Shown here piece by piece: positions 21,047 through 29,628 of a DNA stretch of 64,000 bases (position 1 is its first letter; every line of letters starts with the position of its first letter). Both the position numbers and the translations under genes were made by a program. The DNA comes from Gammaproteobacteria bacterium (GTDB lineage Bacteria; Pseudomonadota; Gammaproteobacteria; Burkholderiales; Rhodocyclaceae): positions 62,001 through 126,000 of the forward strand of contig JAHJVE010000021.1 of NCBI GenBank assembly GCA_018828385.1. The letters are read 5' to 3'. Under the pieces are notes generated by a model. The model ran no database searches. It saw only the letters and a program-made list of their open reading frames with translations, and was not told the origin of the DNA.

Positions 21047-22867
21047 ATGCATTCACGTTTGCCCCCCATCGCCGCCCTGGCGGCCTTGTCTTTTGCGCCA
21101 TCCGTCTTTGCCGTCGATCAGATGGCCTCTCTCGACCCCGTCCTGATCACCGCAACGCGCCAGGAAATGCGCGTCACTGAGCAGTTGTCTGACGTATCCG
21201 TGCTCGAACGCGAGGAAATCGAGGCAGCCGGCCAATCGACGCTGGAAGAAATTCTTTCGCGCCTGCCGGGTATCGAGTTCTCAGCCAACGGTAGTTACGG
21301 CTCGAATTCATCCATTTACCTTCGCGGCACCAGCGGCGCCCATGTTTTGCTGCTCGTCGACGGCATGCGTATGGGATCGGCCACATCGGGCAGCGCTTCG
21401 TGGAATCGCATTCCGGCCAGCCAGATCGAGCGCGTCGAAATCGTCCGCGGCCCGGCCTCATCGCTCTATGGCAGCGACGCCATCGGCGGCGTCGTTCAGG
21501 TTTTCACCCGCCAAGGGGATGGTCCGTTGAGTTTCTACGGCGAAGTGGGGGTTGGCTCTTACGACACTGCTGCGGCCTCCAGCGGCTTTTCCGGCGCACA
21601 GAATGGCTGGCGTTACGCGCTGAACGCAGCCACCTATTCGACCGCCGGGTTCAACAGCAAGCCGTGGACCGCCACGGCCAACAAGGATAGAGATGGCTTC
21701 TGGATGAACAGCCTGAGCGGCCGGCTGGCCTACAGTTTTGCCAAAGGCCACGAAGCCGGCGTCAGCGTTTTTTACAGCGACGGGGAGAGCAAGTATGACG
21801 GTTCCGGCGCAACCGTCGATTGGCGCAATCGCAACAGCGTGAGCAGCGTCAATGCCTACTCGAAAAACCGGCTCACCGAAAACTGGACGAGCACCGTGAA
21901 TATCGGAGCCAGCTCGGATGATTCCGACGATCTGAAGAACGGCATCCGCAACAGCAATTTCCGCACGGACCAGCGCCAATATTCCTGGCAAAACGATCTG
22001 CATACTCGCTACGGCAATTTCCTGCTCGCCGCCGAGCGCCTCGAACAAGAGGTCGACACGACGGCCGCCTACGCCGTCCGCGAACGCACCAATAATTCCC
22101 TGCTCGGTGGCTGGACATTGGGTTACGCAGCGCACCGCCTGCAGGCCAACCTGCGCCGCGACGACAATTCGCAGTTCGGTGACAAGACGACCGGTTCGCT
22201 GGCCTACGGCTATCGCTTTTCGCGCAACTGGCGCGCCAACGTGGGTTACGGCACCGCCTTCAAGGCACCGACTTTTAACGACCTCTACTACCCGCTGAGT
22301 TTCGGCTACCACGGCAACCCCAACCTTGTGCCGGAAAACGCCCGCAACCGTGAAGCTGCCCTGCATTTCGAAACCGGTCAGCAGCACGTTTCGCTGACCT
22401 GGTACCTGAATCGCGTCGAAAACCTGATCGTGTGGACCAATACGCCGAGCAACGTCGGCAGCGCGCGTCTTGAGGGCATCACCCTGGCTTATGAGGGTGT
22501 TGTTGCCGGCCTGAATGTTCAGGCCAGTTACGACTATCTGGATGCCAAGGATCTCGACACCGATCTTCGTCTGGCCCGCCGCGCCCAGAATCGCGTCGTC
22601 GCCGCCATCGGCAAAACGCATGGTGCCTGGGAATGGCGCGTCGAGGAACAGGTTAGCGACGACAGCATGGATTATCCTTTCGGCCAACCGGCCAAGAAGT
22701 TGGGCGGTTATTCGCTTACCAACCTCTATGGAGCCTATCGATTTGCCAAGGACTGGTCGGTTTTCGCCCGGGTCAACAACCTGTTCGACCGAGAGTACGT
22801 GTTGGCCGACACCTATGCCACGCCGGGCATGAACGCCTTCGTCGGCATCCGCTACAGTCCGAAGTAA
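21047..22867 (+). CDS. btuB: TonB-dependent vitamin B12 receptor BtuB
   Basis: 606 residues. Signal peptide to about residue 23, TonB box region (DPVLITATR), plug domain (LPGIEFSANGSYGSNSSIYLRG, LLLVDGMRMG, VEIVRGPASSLYGSDAIGGVV) and a 22-strand barrel ending in an aromatic-rich terminus. Imports corrinoids across the outer membrane. ATG 21047 is preceded by AAAAGGAAAATC. It is controlled by the upstream riboswitch and followed 6 bp later by btuC. Confidence 0.94.
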   Translation: MHSRLPPIAALAALSFAPSVFAVDQMASLDPVLITATRQEMRVTEQLSDVSVLEREEIEAAGQSTLEEILSRLPGIEFSANGSYGSNSSIYLRGTSGAHVLLLVDGMRMGSATSGSASWNRIPASQIERVEIVRGPASSLYGSDAIGGVVQVFTRQGDGPLSFYGEVGVGSYDTAAASSGFSGAQNGWRYALNAATYSTAGFNSKPWTATANKDRDGFWMNSLSGRLAYSFAKGHEAGVSVFYSDGESKYDGSGATVDWRNRNSVSSVNAYSKNRLTENWTSTVNIGASSDDSDDLKNGIRNSNFRTDQRQYSWQNDLHTRYGNFLLAAERLEQEVDTTAAYAVRERTNNSLLGGWTLGYAAHRLQANLRRDDNSQFGDKTTGSLAYGYRFSRNWRANVGYGTAFKAPTFNDLYYPLSFGYHGNPNLVPENARNREAALHFETGQQHVSLTWYLNRVENLIVWTNTPSNVGSARLEGITLAYEGVVAGLNVQASYDYLDAKDLDTDLRLARRAQNRVVAAIGKTHGAWEWRVEEQVSDDSMDYPFGQPAKKLGGYSLTNLYGAYRFAKDWSVFARVNNLFDREYVLADTYATPGMNAFVGIRYSPK

Positions 22868-22873
22868 GCAACC

Positions 22874-23851
22874 ATGCCCACCCGCCAGCGTGCCTTCCTG
22901 ATCCTCGCCAGCCTCGGCCTTCTCGCCGTGGCGAGTATCGGGCTGGCGTTGACGGTGGGCAGTTTCAAGGTTTCCTACAGTGAGGTGCTGGCTGCGCTGC
23001 TGGGTAGTGAAGGCGGAGCGGGCGATGTCGTGCTACAGCTTCGTCTGCCGCGTGCGCTGGCTGGTTTTGCCTGCGGCGGGCTGCTGGCGCTGGCTGGGGC
23101 GCTGATGCAGGTTTTGCTGCGCAATCCGCTGGCCGATCCCTACGTGCTGGGCATTTCCGGCGGTGCCGGGGTCGGAGCGATGTTCGCCATGCTGCTCGGC
23201 TTGCCAGTGCTTGGTATTGACGGGCTGGCCTTTGTCGGCGCCTTCGCCGCAATGCTGCTGGTCTTCGGGCTGGCCCATGGCGACGGGAGCTGGACGCAGA
23301 CGCGGTTGTTGCTGACCGGCGTCATCGTCGCCGCCGGTTGCGGCGCGCTGGTCGCGCTGATGCTGAGCATCGCCGACGAACACAAGCTGCGCGGCATGCT
23401 CTTCTGGCTGATGGGCGACCTCGGGCAAAGCGCCCAGTGGTGGCCGGCCTTTGCCGCGCTGGCCGTCGCGCTGCTGCTGGCCATGCCCTTCGCCCGCGAA
23501 CTGAATTTACTGTCGCGCGGCCTGATGCAGGCGCAGGCGCTCGGCGTTGCGGTTGGCCGGCTGCGTTACGCCATCTACCTACTCGCTTCGCTGGCCACGG
23601 CGGCTTCGGTGACGACAGCCGGCTCGATCGGCTTCGTCGGGCTGGTCGTGCCGCATCTGGTCCGACTGGCGACGGGTAACGACCAACGTTTGCTGCTGCC
23701 GGCCTCGGTGTTGGCTGGCGGCTCGCTGCTCGTGTTGGCCGACACGCTGGCCCGCACCTTGATTGCGCCACAGCAGTTGCCGGTCGGCGTGCTGACGGCA
23801 CTGATCGGCGTTCCCGTCTTCCTCTTCCTGCTTTCGAGGCAGCCGAAATGA
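22874..23851 (+). CDS. btuC: B12 ABC transporter permease BtuC
   Basis: 325 residues, FecCD family with about ten helices (LRLPRALAGFACGGLLALAG, NPLADPYVLGISGGAG, GSIGFVGLVVPHLVR). Inner-membrane channel for corrinoids with BtuD. No periplasmic BtuF is encoded in the window, so the binding protein must be elsewhere. Its end overlaps btuD by 4 bp. Confidence 0.92.
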   Translation: MPTRQRAFLILASLGLLAVASIGLALTVGSFKVSYSEVLAALLGSEGGAGDVVLQLRLPRALAGFACGGLLALAGALMQVLLRNPLADPYVLGISGGAGVGAMFAMLLGLPVLGIDGLAFVGAFAAMLLVFGLAHGDGSWTQTRLLLTGVIVAAGCGALVALMLSIADEHKLRGMLFWLMGDLGQSAQWWPAFAALAVALLLAMPFARELNLLSRGLMQAQALGVAVGRLRYAIYLLASLATAASVTTAGSIGFVGLVVPHLVRLATGNDQRLLLPASVLAGGSLLVLADTLARTLIAPQQLPVGVLTALIGVPVFLFLLSRQPK

Positions 23852-24621
23852 CCCGGCCACTGCTCGAAGCCAAACAACTGGTCGTCGAAATCGGCGGCAA
23901 AACGGTGGTCGACCGTGTCGACCTGAGCGTCGCCAGCGGTGAGCGCATCGCCATCCTCGGCCGCAACGGTGCCGGCAAATCGACCTTGCTGTCGACGCTG
24001 GCCGGCCTGCGCCCGGTGGCCGGCGGTTCGCTGCTGCTCGACGGCGAGGATGCGGCCTTGCTGCACGCCCGCGAGGCCGCCCTGCGCCGCGCCTGGCTCG
24101 GCCAGTTCCAGTCCGATCCTTTCGGTTCGACCGTGCTGGAAACGGCGCTGACCGGCCGCCATCCGCATCTCGGGCGTTGGGACTGGGAATCAAAGCACGA
24201 TGCCGAACTGGCCCGTGCGGCGCTCACGGCGGTCGGGCTGGACGGCATGGAGGCGCGCCAGATCCACACGCTGTCCGGCGGCGAACGCCAGCGGCTGGCC
24301 ATCGCCACATTGCTCACCCAGGCAGCGCCGCTCTACCTGCTCGACGAACCGCTGGCGCATCTTGACCTCAACCACCAGATGGCCGTCCTCGAACTGTTCG
24401 CCGGCACCGCCCGCGATGGTGGCGCCGGAGTCATCATGGTCCTCCACGACCCGGCACTGGCCCACCGTTTCTGCGACCGGGCGCTGCTTGTTCATGGCGA
24501 CGGCCGCACCGAAATTGGCACGGTCGACGCCATTTTGACGGCCGACACGCTGTCCGAACTTTACGGCTACGGCCTGCGTCAGATCGAAGATCGCGGCCAT
24601 CGCTGCTTCATCCCCGAATAA
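23848..24621 (+). CDS. btuD: B12 ABC transporter ATPase BtuD
   Basis: 257 residues. Walker A GRNGAGKST, signature LSGGERQRLAIA and Walker B LYLLDEPLAHLD are intact. Powers corrinoid import through BtuC. An interspersed element copy lies between this gene and cobO. Confidence 0.93.
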   Translation: MTRPLLEAKQLVVEIGGKTVVDRVDLSVASGERIAILGRNGAGKSTLLSTLAGLRPVAGGSLLLDGEDAALLHAREAALRRAWLGQFQSDPFGSTVLETALTGRHPHLGRWDWESKHDAELARAALTAVGLDGMEARQIHTLSGGERQRLAIATLLTQAAPLYLLDEPLAHLDLNHQMAVLELFAGTARDGGAGVIMVLHDPALAHRFCDRALLVHGDGRTEIGTVDAILTADTLSELYGYGLRQIEDRGHRCFIPE

Positions 24622-24628
24622 ACCATTT

Positions 24629-24667
24629 CAATTTTGGGCATTTTTTCCGGTTGACCGTAGCAATGCC
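24629..24667 (+). repeat. Interspersed element copy 5 (btuD-cobO gap)
   Basis: A near-consensus copy: AATTTTGGGC, T-run, then CCGGTTGACCGTAGCA followed by ATGCC. It fills most of the 64-bp gap between btuD and cobO, inside an otherwise tight operon. Confidence 0.92.
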
Positions 24668-24685
24668 TTTTCCGAGCCTATCAAT

Positions 24686-25276
24686 ATGACCGTCACCCAC
24701 GAACAACGTATGCAGAAAAAGAAAGCCGTCATCGACGGCAAGATCGACGCCGCGCAGGAAGAACGCGGCGTGCTGGTCATCAACACCGGTAACGGCAAGG
24801 GCAAGTCGAGCGCCGCGTTCGGCGTCGTCGCCCGCGCCCTCGGCCACGGCCTCAAGGTCGGTGTCGTCCAGTTCGTCAAGGGCCGCTCGGACACCGGCGA
24901 GGAAGCCTTCTTCCGACAGCAGCCGAACGTCGCCTGGCACGTCGGCGGCGAAGGCTTCACCTGGGAAACGCAGGACAAGGACCGTGATGCCAAAGCCGCC
25001 CAAGCCGCCTGGGAAATCGCCTGCGGCCACCTGCGCAATCCGGAAATCGGCCTCGTCGTCCTCGATGAAATGACCTACGCCTTCAAATACGGCTGGCTCG
25101 ACCTCGATACCGTCATCGCTCAATTGCTCGGGCGCCCGGCCATGCAGCACGTCATCATCACCGGCCGCGCCGCGCCGCAGGCCCTGCGCGATGCAGCCGA
25201 CACGGTGAGCGACATCGGCATGGAAAAACACGCCTTCCAGAGTGGCATCAAGGCGATGCCGGGCCTCGAATTCTGA
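24686..25276 (+). CDS. cobO: Cob(I)yrinic acid a,c-diamide adenosyltransferase
   Basis: 196 residues of the CobA/CobO/BtuR family. Walker A-like GNGKGKSSAAFG, then VVQFVKGRSDTGEE and VVLDEMTYAFKYGW. Transfers adenosyl from ATP to cob(I)alamin or its precursors, giving the coenzyme form needed by methylmalonyl-CoA mutase. Part of the B12 salvage operon. Confidence 0.94.
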   Translation: MTVTHEQRMQKKKAVIDGKIDAAQEERGVLVINTGNGKGKSSAAFGVVARALGHGLKVGVVQFVKGRSDTGEEAFFRQQPNVAWHVGGEGFTWETQDKDRDAKAAQAAWEIACGHLRNPEIGLVVLDEMTYAFKYGWLDLDTVIAQLLGRPAMQHVIITGRAAPQALRDAADTVSDIGMEKHAFQSGIKAMPGLEF

Positions 25277-25286
25277 GTTCAATCCG

Positions 25287-26900
25287 ATGAAAACCCTGAG
25301 CCGTCTCGTCTTACTGCTGCTCGTTTCTGTTGTTGCCTGGGCCGGCGAAATCGACATCCCGACCAATATTCAGGCCGAAGCGCGGATCATCCGCGGCGAA
25401 CGCGACGGCTACTGGGAAAAAGTGCTGCTCGTTTCTTTCCCCGAAGCGCGTCGCACGCTATCGACTTCCGACGGCTTGCTCGATGCCCGCGCCGCACTCA
25501 ACCACGCCGGTCACCCGCTGCTCTGGCAAAAGCTCGGCATGCGTTTCATGGGCCAGGACGGGCGGGGCGGCAAAGCCTATGCTGACCATGTGCACCAAAA
25601 CATGGCCAACCTGCTGCATCTCGACAAATCCACCGTCGCCCGCATGGCCACGGCCGCCGACCTCGACAACCTGGCGGTCGTCACGAAAAGCTACGGCCCG
25701 CTCACCATTACCGTGCTGGCGACAGCCGGCGCCAAAAGTAACGCCATCCGCACCGGCGTCGATGCCGGGACCTACATCGAAGGCAAGGAACCAGCCGGCA
25801 CCATCAACATCATGGTGCTGACCAATATCCGCCTGACCGATGCGGCAATGGCCCGCGCCCTGATCACCGTCACCGAAGGCAAGACGGCGGCGCTGCAGGA
25901 TCTGAATGTGCCGAGCACCTACACCAAGACCGTGCAGGCGACGGGGACGGGAACCGACAGCATCATCGTGGTTTCCGGCACGCAGGGCCCGCAAGCCAGT
26001 TACACCGGTGGCCACAGCCGGATCGGCGAGTTGATCGGCAAGGCCAGCTACCAGGCGGTGGTCGAAGCCCTCGGCAAGCAGAACGGCTTCTTCCTGCCAG
26101 GAGCCAAGCGTTTCGCGGCCTCTGCCACAGCGCCGGCCAAGGCGCCGGAAGCGCTGCGCATCGCCTTGCTCCATCTCGATGCCATACCCGGCGACATCGC
26201 CGGCAACCGCGCCCGCATCGAGGCCAGCATTCAAGAAGCGGTCGGCCACGGCGCCGACTGGATCATGACGCCGGAACTGGCCGAAACCGGCTACAACTTC
26301 GCCAGCCGCATCGGCACCGGCTGGATCGCCCCTTTTCCCGATGCCTGGATCAGCACGCTGGCCGCCATCGCCCGCGACAACCGGGTGGCGCTCTTCGTCG
26401 GCTTCGCCGAACGCGATGCGAAAAGCGGCAAGCTGCACAACAGCGTCGTCGCCATCGACCGCGACGGCGTGATCCAGGGCGCCTACCGCAAGCAGCGCGT
26501 GCACGGCGGGGCCGAAAGCTGGTCGACACCCGGCACCGGCGGCGCGCCCTTCGTCGTCGATGGCATCCCGGTCGGCGTCCTGATCTGCGCCGATACCTAC
26601 AAGCCCGAACCAGCCGCCAGCTACCGCGACCAAGGCGCCGCCATCCTGCTCGCCCCGGCCAACTGGCCGCCGGTCGACGGCATGGGGCCGGATGATTTGT
26701 GGGAGCGGCGCAGTGCCGAAACCGGCCTGCCGCTGATCGTCAACAACCGCACCGGACGCGAACCGGAGCTTGATTTCTCGCTCGGCGAAAGCGTCGTCGC
26801 AGCCGGCGGCCAACGCCTGTTCTCGTTCAGCGCCAGCCACAGCCGCCTGTTTTATATCGATTGGGATCGCCGGCAGGACTTCAGCCAGCCAGCCCGTTAA
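25287..26900 (+). CDS. Exported CbiZ (adenosylcobinamide amidohydrolase)-nitrilase fusion protein
   Basis: 537 residues in three parts. A signal peptide comes first (MKTLSR, LVLLLLVSVV, cleavage after AWA near residue 19). Residues about 28-265 match CbiZ, with AGTINIMVL, TEGKTAALQDLNVPS, the hallmark GTGTDSIIVV at 220-229 and YTGGHSRIGELIG. CbiZ cleaves the aminopropanol arm of (pseudo)cobinamides so that the ring can be re-used. Residues about 290-525 form a carbon-nitrogen hydrolase with the full Glu330 (PELAETGY), Lys402 (YRKQRVHG), Cys434 (LICADTY) triad. Both the fusion and the export signal are unusual for CbiZ. It lies between cobO and cobB, so remodelling of scavenged corrinoids is the likely purpose; the nitrilase substrate is unknown. 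Confidence 0.87.
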   Translation: MKTLSRLVLLLLVSVVAWAGEIDIPTNIQAEARIIRGERDGYWEKVLLVSFPEARRTLSTSDGLLDARAALNHAGHPLLWQKLGMRFMGQDGRGGKAYADHVHQNMANLLHLDKSTVARMATAADLDNLAVVTKSYGPLTITVLATAGAKSNAIRTGVDAGTYIEGKEPAGTINIMVLTNIRLTDAAMARALITVTEGKTAALQDLNVPSTYTKTVQATGTGTDSIIVVSGTQGPQASYTGGHSRIGELIGKASYQAVVEALGKQNGFFLPGAKRFAASATAPAKAPEALRIALLHLDAIPGDIAGNRARIEASIQEAVGHGADWIMTPELAETGYNFASRIGTGWIAPFPDAWISTLAAIARDNRVALFVGFAERDAKSGKLHNSVVAIDRDGVIQGAYRKQRVHGGAESWSTPGTGGAPFVVDGIPVGVLICADTYKPEPAASYRDQGAAILLAPANWPPVDGMGPDDLWERRSAETGLPLIVNNRTGREPELDFSLGESVVAAGGQRLFSFSASHSRLFYIDWDRRQDFSQPAR

Positions 26901-26909
26901 GGAACAAGA

Positions 26910-28193
26910 ATGCCCGCCTGTCCCGCTCTCCTGATTGCCGCCCCCGCCTCCGGCCAGGGCAAGACCACCGTCACCGCCGCGCTGGCTCGGCTGCACGCGC
27001 GGCAAGGACGACGTGTCACCGTCTTCAAATGCGGCCCGGATTTTCTCGATCCGCAAATCCACGCCTTCGCCAGCGGCCGCCCCTGCCAGAACCTCGACCT
27101 CGGCATGTGTGGCGAGGAGGATGCGCGCTGGCGACTGTCCCGCGCTGCAGGGGAATCCGATCTGATTCTCGTCGAAGGGGTCATGGGCCTCTTCGATGGC
27201 CAACCGTCAGCCGCCGACATCGCCGAGCGCTTTGCCATCCCGGTCATGGCCCTCATCGATGCCGGAGCGATGGCCCAGACTTTCGGCGCCGTCGCCCATG
27301 GCCTCGCCACCTATCGCCCCGGCCTGCCCTTCGCCGGCGTGCTGGCCAACCGTTCGGCCAGCGAAGGCCATACCCAATTGCTGCGCGACAGCGTACCTCC
27401 CGGCATGGGCTGGTTCGGCGCCCTGCCGAAAAGCGCCGACAGCCTGCCCGAACGCCACCTTGGCCTGCTCCAGGCAGCCGAAATCACCGACCTCGAAGCC
27501 CGCCTCGATACCCTGGCCAATGGGTTAGTGGCTAGCGCTACGGTCGACCTGCCAAAACCGGTCAATTTCGCAGTCGCGCCGGCGCCGCGCATCGAACCCC
27601 GGCTCGCCGGCCAGCGCATCGCCATCGCCCGCGATGCCGCCTACGGCTTCATCTACCCGGCCAATCTCGAAACACTGAGCACGCTGGGTGCCGAGTTGCG
27701 CTTCTTTTCACCGGTCGCCGGCGAGCCGCTGCCCGACTGTGATGCCGTCTGGCTACCCGGCGGTTACCCGGAACTCCACGCCGACGCCCTGACCCAGCAT
27801 GCTGCGCTGTGGCAAGCCCTGAAAAACCATGTCGCCGCCGGCAAACCGCTGCTCGCCGAATGCGGCGGCATGATGAGCCTGTTCGAGGAAGTGGTGGACA
27901 AGGCCGGTACCAGCCATCGCTTCGGCGGCCTGCTGCCCGGGCGTTCGCTCATGCAAAAACGGCTCGCCGCGCTGGGTACGCAATTCGTAGACCTGCCCGA
28001 AGGACGCCTCGCCGGCCACACCTTCCATTACTCGAAAAGCGAAACGCCGCTCATCCCGCTCGTCCGTGCCAGAACCGCCGACGGCCGCGATGGCGAAGCG
28101 ATCTACCGGCAAGGCCGGCTGACTGCCTCTTACGTCCATTTTTACTTTCCGTCGAATCCAAAGGCAGCCGCCAGCCTGTTCTCAAATCGATAA
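26910..28193 (+). CDS. cobB: Cobyrinate a,c-diamide synthase (CobB/CbiA)
   Basis: 427 residues. N-terminal P-loop ATPase domain (GQGKTTVTAALARLHA) and C-terminal class I glutamine amidotransferase domain with the nucleophile Cys in LLAECGGMM and a terminal His (SYVHFYF). Amidates cobyrinate side chains a and c. Residues about 210-220 (SATVDLPKPVNF) lie in the linker between domains and overlap a degenerate antisense element copy. Confidence 0.93.
   Translation: MPACPALLIAAPASGQGKTTVTAALARLHARQGRRVTVFKCGPDFLDPQIHAFASGRPCQNLDLGMCGEEDARWRLSRAAGESDLILVEGVMGLFDGQPSAADIAERFAIPVMALIDAGAMAQTFGAVAHGLATYRPGLPFAGVLANRSASEGHTQLLRDSVPPGMGWFGALPKSADSLPERHLGLLQAAEITDLEARLDTLANGLVASATVDLPKPVNFAVAPAPRIEPRLAGQRIAIARDAAYGFIYPANLETLSTLGAELRFFSPVAGEPLPDCDAVWLPGGYPELHADALTQHAALWQALKNHVAAGKPLLAECGGMMSLFEEVVDKAGTSHRFGGLLPGRSLMQKRLAALGTQFVDLPEGRLAGHTFHYSKSETPLIPLVRARTADGRDGEAIYRQGRLTASYVHFYFPSNPKAAASLFSNR
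27536..27570 (-). repeat. Interspersed element copy 6 (degenerate, in cobB linker)
   Basis: Minus-strand CGAAATTGACC, GGTTTTGGC, then GGTCGACCGTAGCG. The core is diverged at two positions; read by the gene as ATVDLPKPVNF. Confidence 0.55.
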
Positions 28194-28293
28194 ACCTTCG
28201 ATTTTTACGAACAATAGCGCAGGCACCGCTTAATTTTTCCGCAAGCGGAAGCGGGTACACTACGGCCTGCAACTTTTCCACACGGAGACAACC

Positions 28294-29151
28294 ATGAAGA
28301 ATTTCGTATTGATGGCCGCGGCAGTCGTCCTCGGCTTCACACTGCAAATCGGCGACGCCGAAGCCAAGCGCCTGGGTGGCGGTGGTTTCTCGGGCATGCA
28401 GCGCCAATCGGTTGCACCAAGCAAATCGACCAACGCCGCCCCGACCCGGCAACAAAGTGCGGCCGGCGCCGCCCAGGCCCAACCCAAGCGCTCCTGGATG
28501 GGTCCGCTGGCCGGTCTCGCCGCCGGCCTCGGCCTGGCCGCCTTGGCTTCGCACTTCGGCTTTGGTGAAGGCATGGCCAACATCCTGATGATCGGTCTGC
28601 TCATCATGGGCGCCGTCATGCTCTTCCGCTTCCTGTCGCGCAACAAGACCGGGGCAACGCGAGCCGGCGGCCTGCAGTATGCCGCCGCCGACACGAACCA
28701 CGGTGGCAATGCCCCGCGTCAGCCCGACTTCATGCCGGCCGGCGGCTCGGCTGTTGCCGCGACCACGGGCGGCAATATTCCGACTGACTTCGACGTCGAG
28801 AGCTTCGTGCGCAACGCCAAGGTCAACTTCATCCGCCTGCAGGCCGCCAACGATGCCGGCAATCTCGACGACATCCGCGAATTCACCTCGCCGGAAATGT
28901 TCGCCGAGATCAAGATGGGCATGAGCGAGCGCGGCGACGGCAAGCAGGAAACCGACGTCGCCCAGCTCAACGGGGAAGTCCTTGATGTCGCCGAAGAAGC
29001 CAACCGCTACATCGTCAGCATCCGCTTCACCGGCCTGATCAGCGAAGAAAAGGGCGCCGCCCCGGCCCCGTTCGACGAAATCTGGCACATGACCAAGCCG
29101 ACCGACAACAGCCGCGGCTGGGTGCTGGCCGGGATTCAGCAAGTTCAGTAA
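28294..29151 (+). CDS. Tim44-like domain protein
   Basis: 285 residues: signal peptide (to about residue 24), a Gly/Gln/Pro-rich linker, two hydrophobic helices (about 68-115) and a C-terminal Tim44/MBA1-like domain (FDVESFVRNAKVNFIRLQAA, GLISEEKGAAPAPFDEIWHM). Bacterial homologues are membrane-associated and of unknown function. A strong rho-independent terminator follows. Confidence 0.85.
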   Translation: MKNFVLMAAAVVLGFTLQIGDAEAKRLGGGGFSGMQRQSVAPSKSTNAAPTRQQSAAGAAQAQPKRSWMGPLAGLAAGLGLAALASHFGFGEGMANILMIGLLIMGAVMLFRFLSRNKTGATRAGGLQYAAADTNHGGNAPRQPDFMPAGGSAVAATTGGNIPTDFDVESFVRNAKVNFIRLQAANDAGNLDDIREFTSPEMFAEIKMGMSERGDGKQETDVAQLNGEVLDVAEEANRYIVSIRFTGLISEEKGAAPAPFDEIWHMTKPTDNSRGWVLAGIQQVQ

Positions 29152-29168
29152 GCGAAGCTTCACCGACC

Positions 29169-29202
29169 AAGGCCGGCGCGAGAAATCCCGCCGGCCTTTT
29201 AT
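29169..29202 (+). terminator. Terminator of the Tim44-like gene
   Basis: 10-bp GC-rich stem AAGGCCGGCG/CGCCGGCCTT with a 10-nt loop and TTTTATT after it, 17 bp downstream of the stop. Confidence 0.88.
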
Positions 29203-29215
29203 TGGGCGCTCGACA

Positions 29216-29340
29216 TGGCAATAAAGCAACGCTACGATCAGGCCCTCATGTCAATGCAGATGCCGGAACTCGACGGTCCGGGCGCTCCCCAGGCCATCCG
29301 TGAAACTCCCGGCTACGCCGAAAGACTAATCATCGCCACT
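29216..29340 (+). pseudogene. Relic of a response-regulator receiver domain
   Basis: About 40 codons starting at ATG 29216 read YDQALMSMQMPELDG and AIRETPGYAERLIIATD, clearly the central part of a CheY-like receiver (usual pattern YDLILMDMQMPxLDG ... IR..PGY...PIIA). The phosphoacceptor Asp position is Ser (MSMQMPELDG). The N-terminal beta strand and the C-terminal third are missing, and the frame then runs into unrelated sequence. Probably a decayed gene remnant. Confidence 0.7.
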
Positions 29341-29347
29341 GACCGCC

Positions 29348-29566
29348 ATGCGCCGCTATCCGTTCTCGTTCATTGCCCTGACCACCTTGGGGATTCTTTG
29401 CGCCATGGCCGGCATCATCAGCCTGGCCGGTTTCGGCGCCGTCCTTCACCCGCTGCTTGACGACCCGATGGCCGGCCTCGCCTGCATCGTCTCGGCCATC
29501 GCCCTGATCGGGTCGGGCGCCTTCCCGTTGGTCATCGAAAAACTCAAGGAAAACGAGGGCGCCTGA
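29348..29566 (+). CDS. Small two-helix membrane protein, unknown
   Basis: 72 residues with two hydrophobic segments (about 8-30 and 41-62) separated by a short DDP-containing loop, and a charged C-terminus. No recognised family. It follows the receiver-domain relic by 8 bp and has no convincing ribosome site, so expression is uncertain. Confidence 0.5.
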   Translation: MRRYPFSFIALTTLGILCAMAGIISLAGFGAVLHPLLDDPMAGLACIVSAIALIGSGAFPLVIEKLKENEGA

Positions 29567-29574
29567 GCGCCTTT

Positions 29575-29613
29575 CGATTTTGGCCGATTTTTCCGGTTGA
29601 CCGTAGCAATGCC
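29575..29613 (+). repeat. Interspersed element copy 7 (intergenic)
   Basis: Near-consensus copy: CGATTTTGGCC, GATTTTT, CCGGTTGACCGTAGCA, ATGCCC. Lies between two convergent genes. Confidence 0.93.
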
Positions 29614-29628
29614 CTTGAGCGTCGCCGC

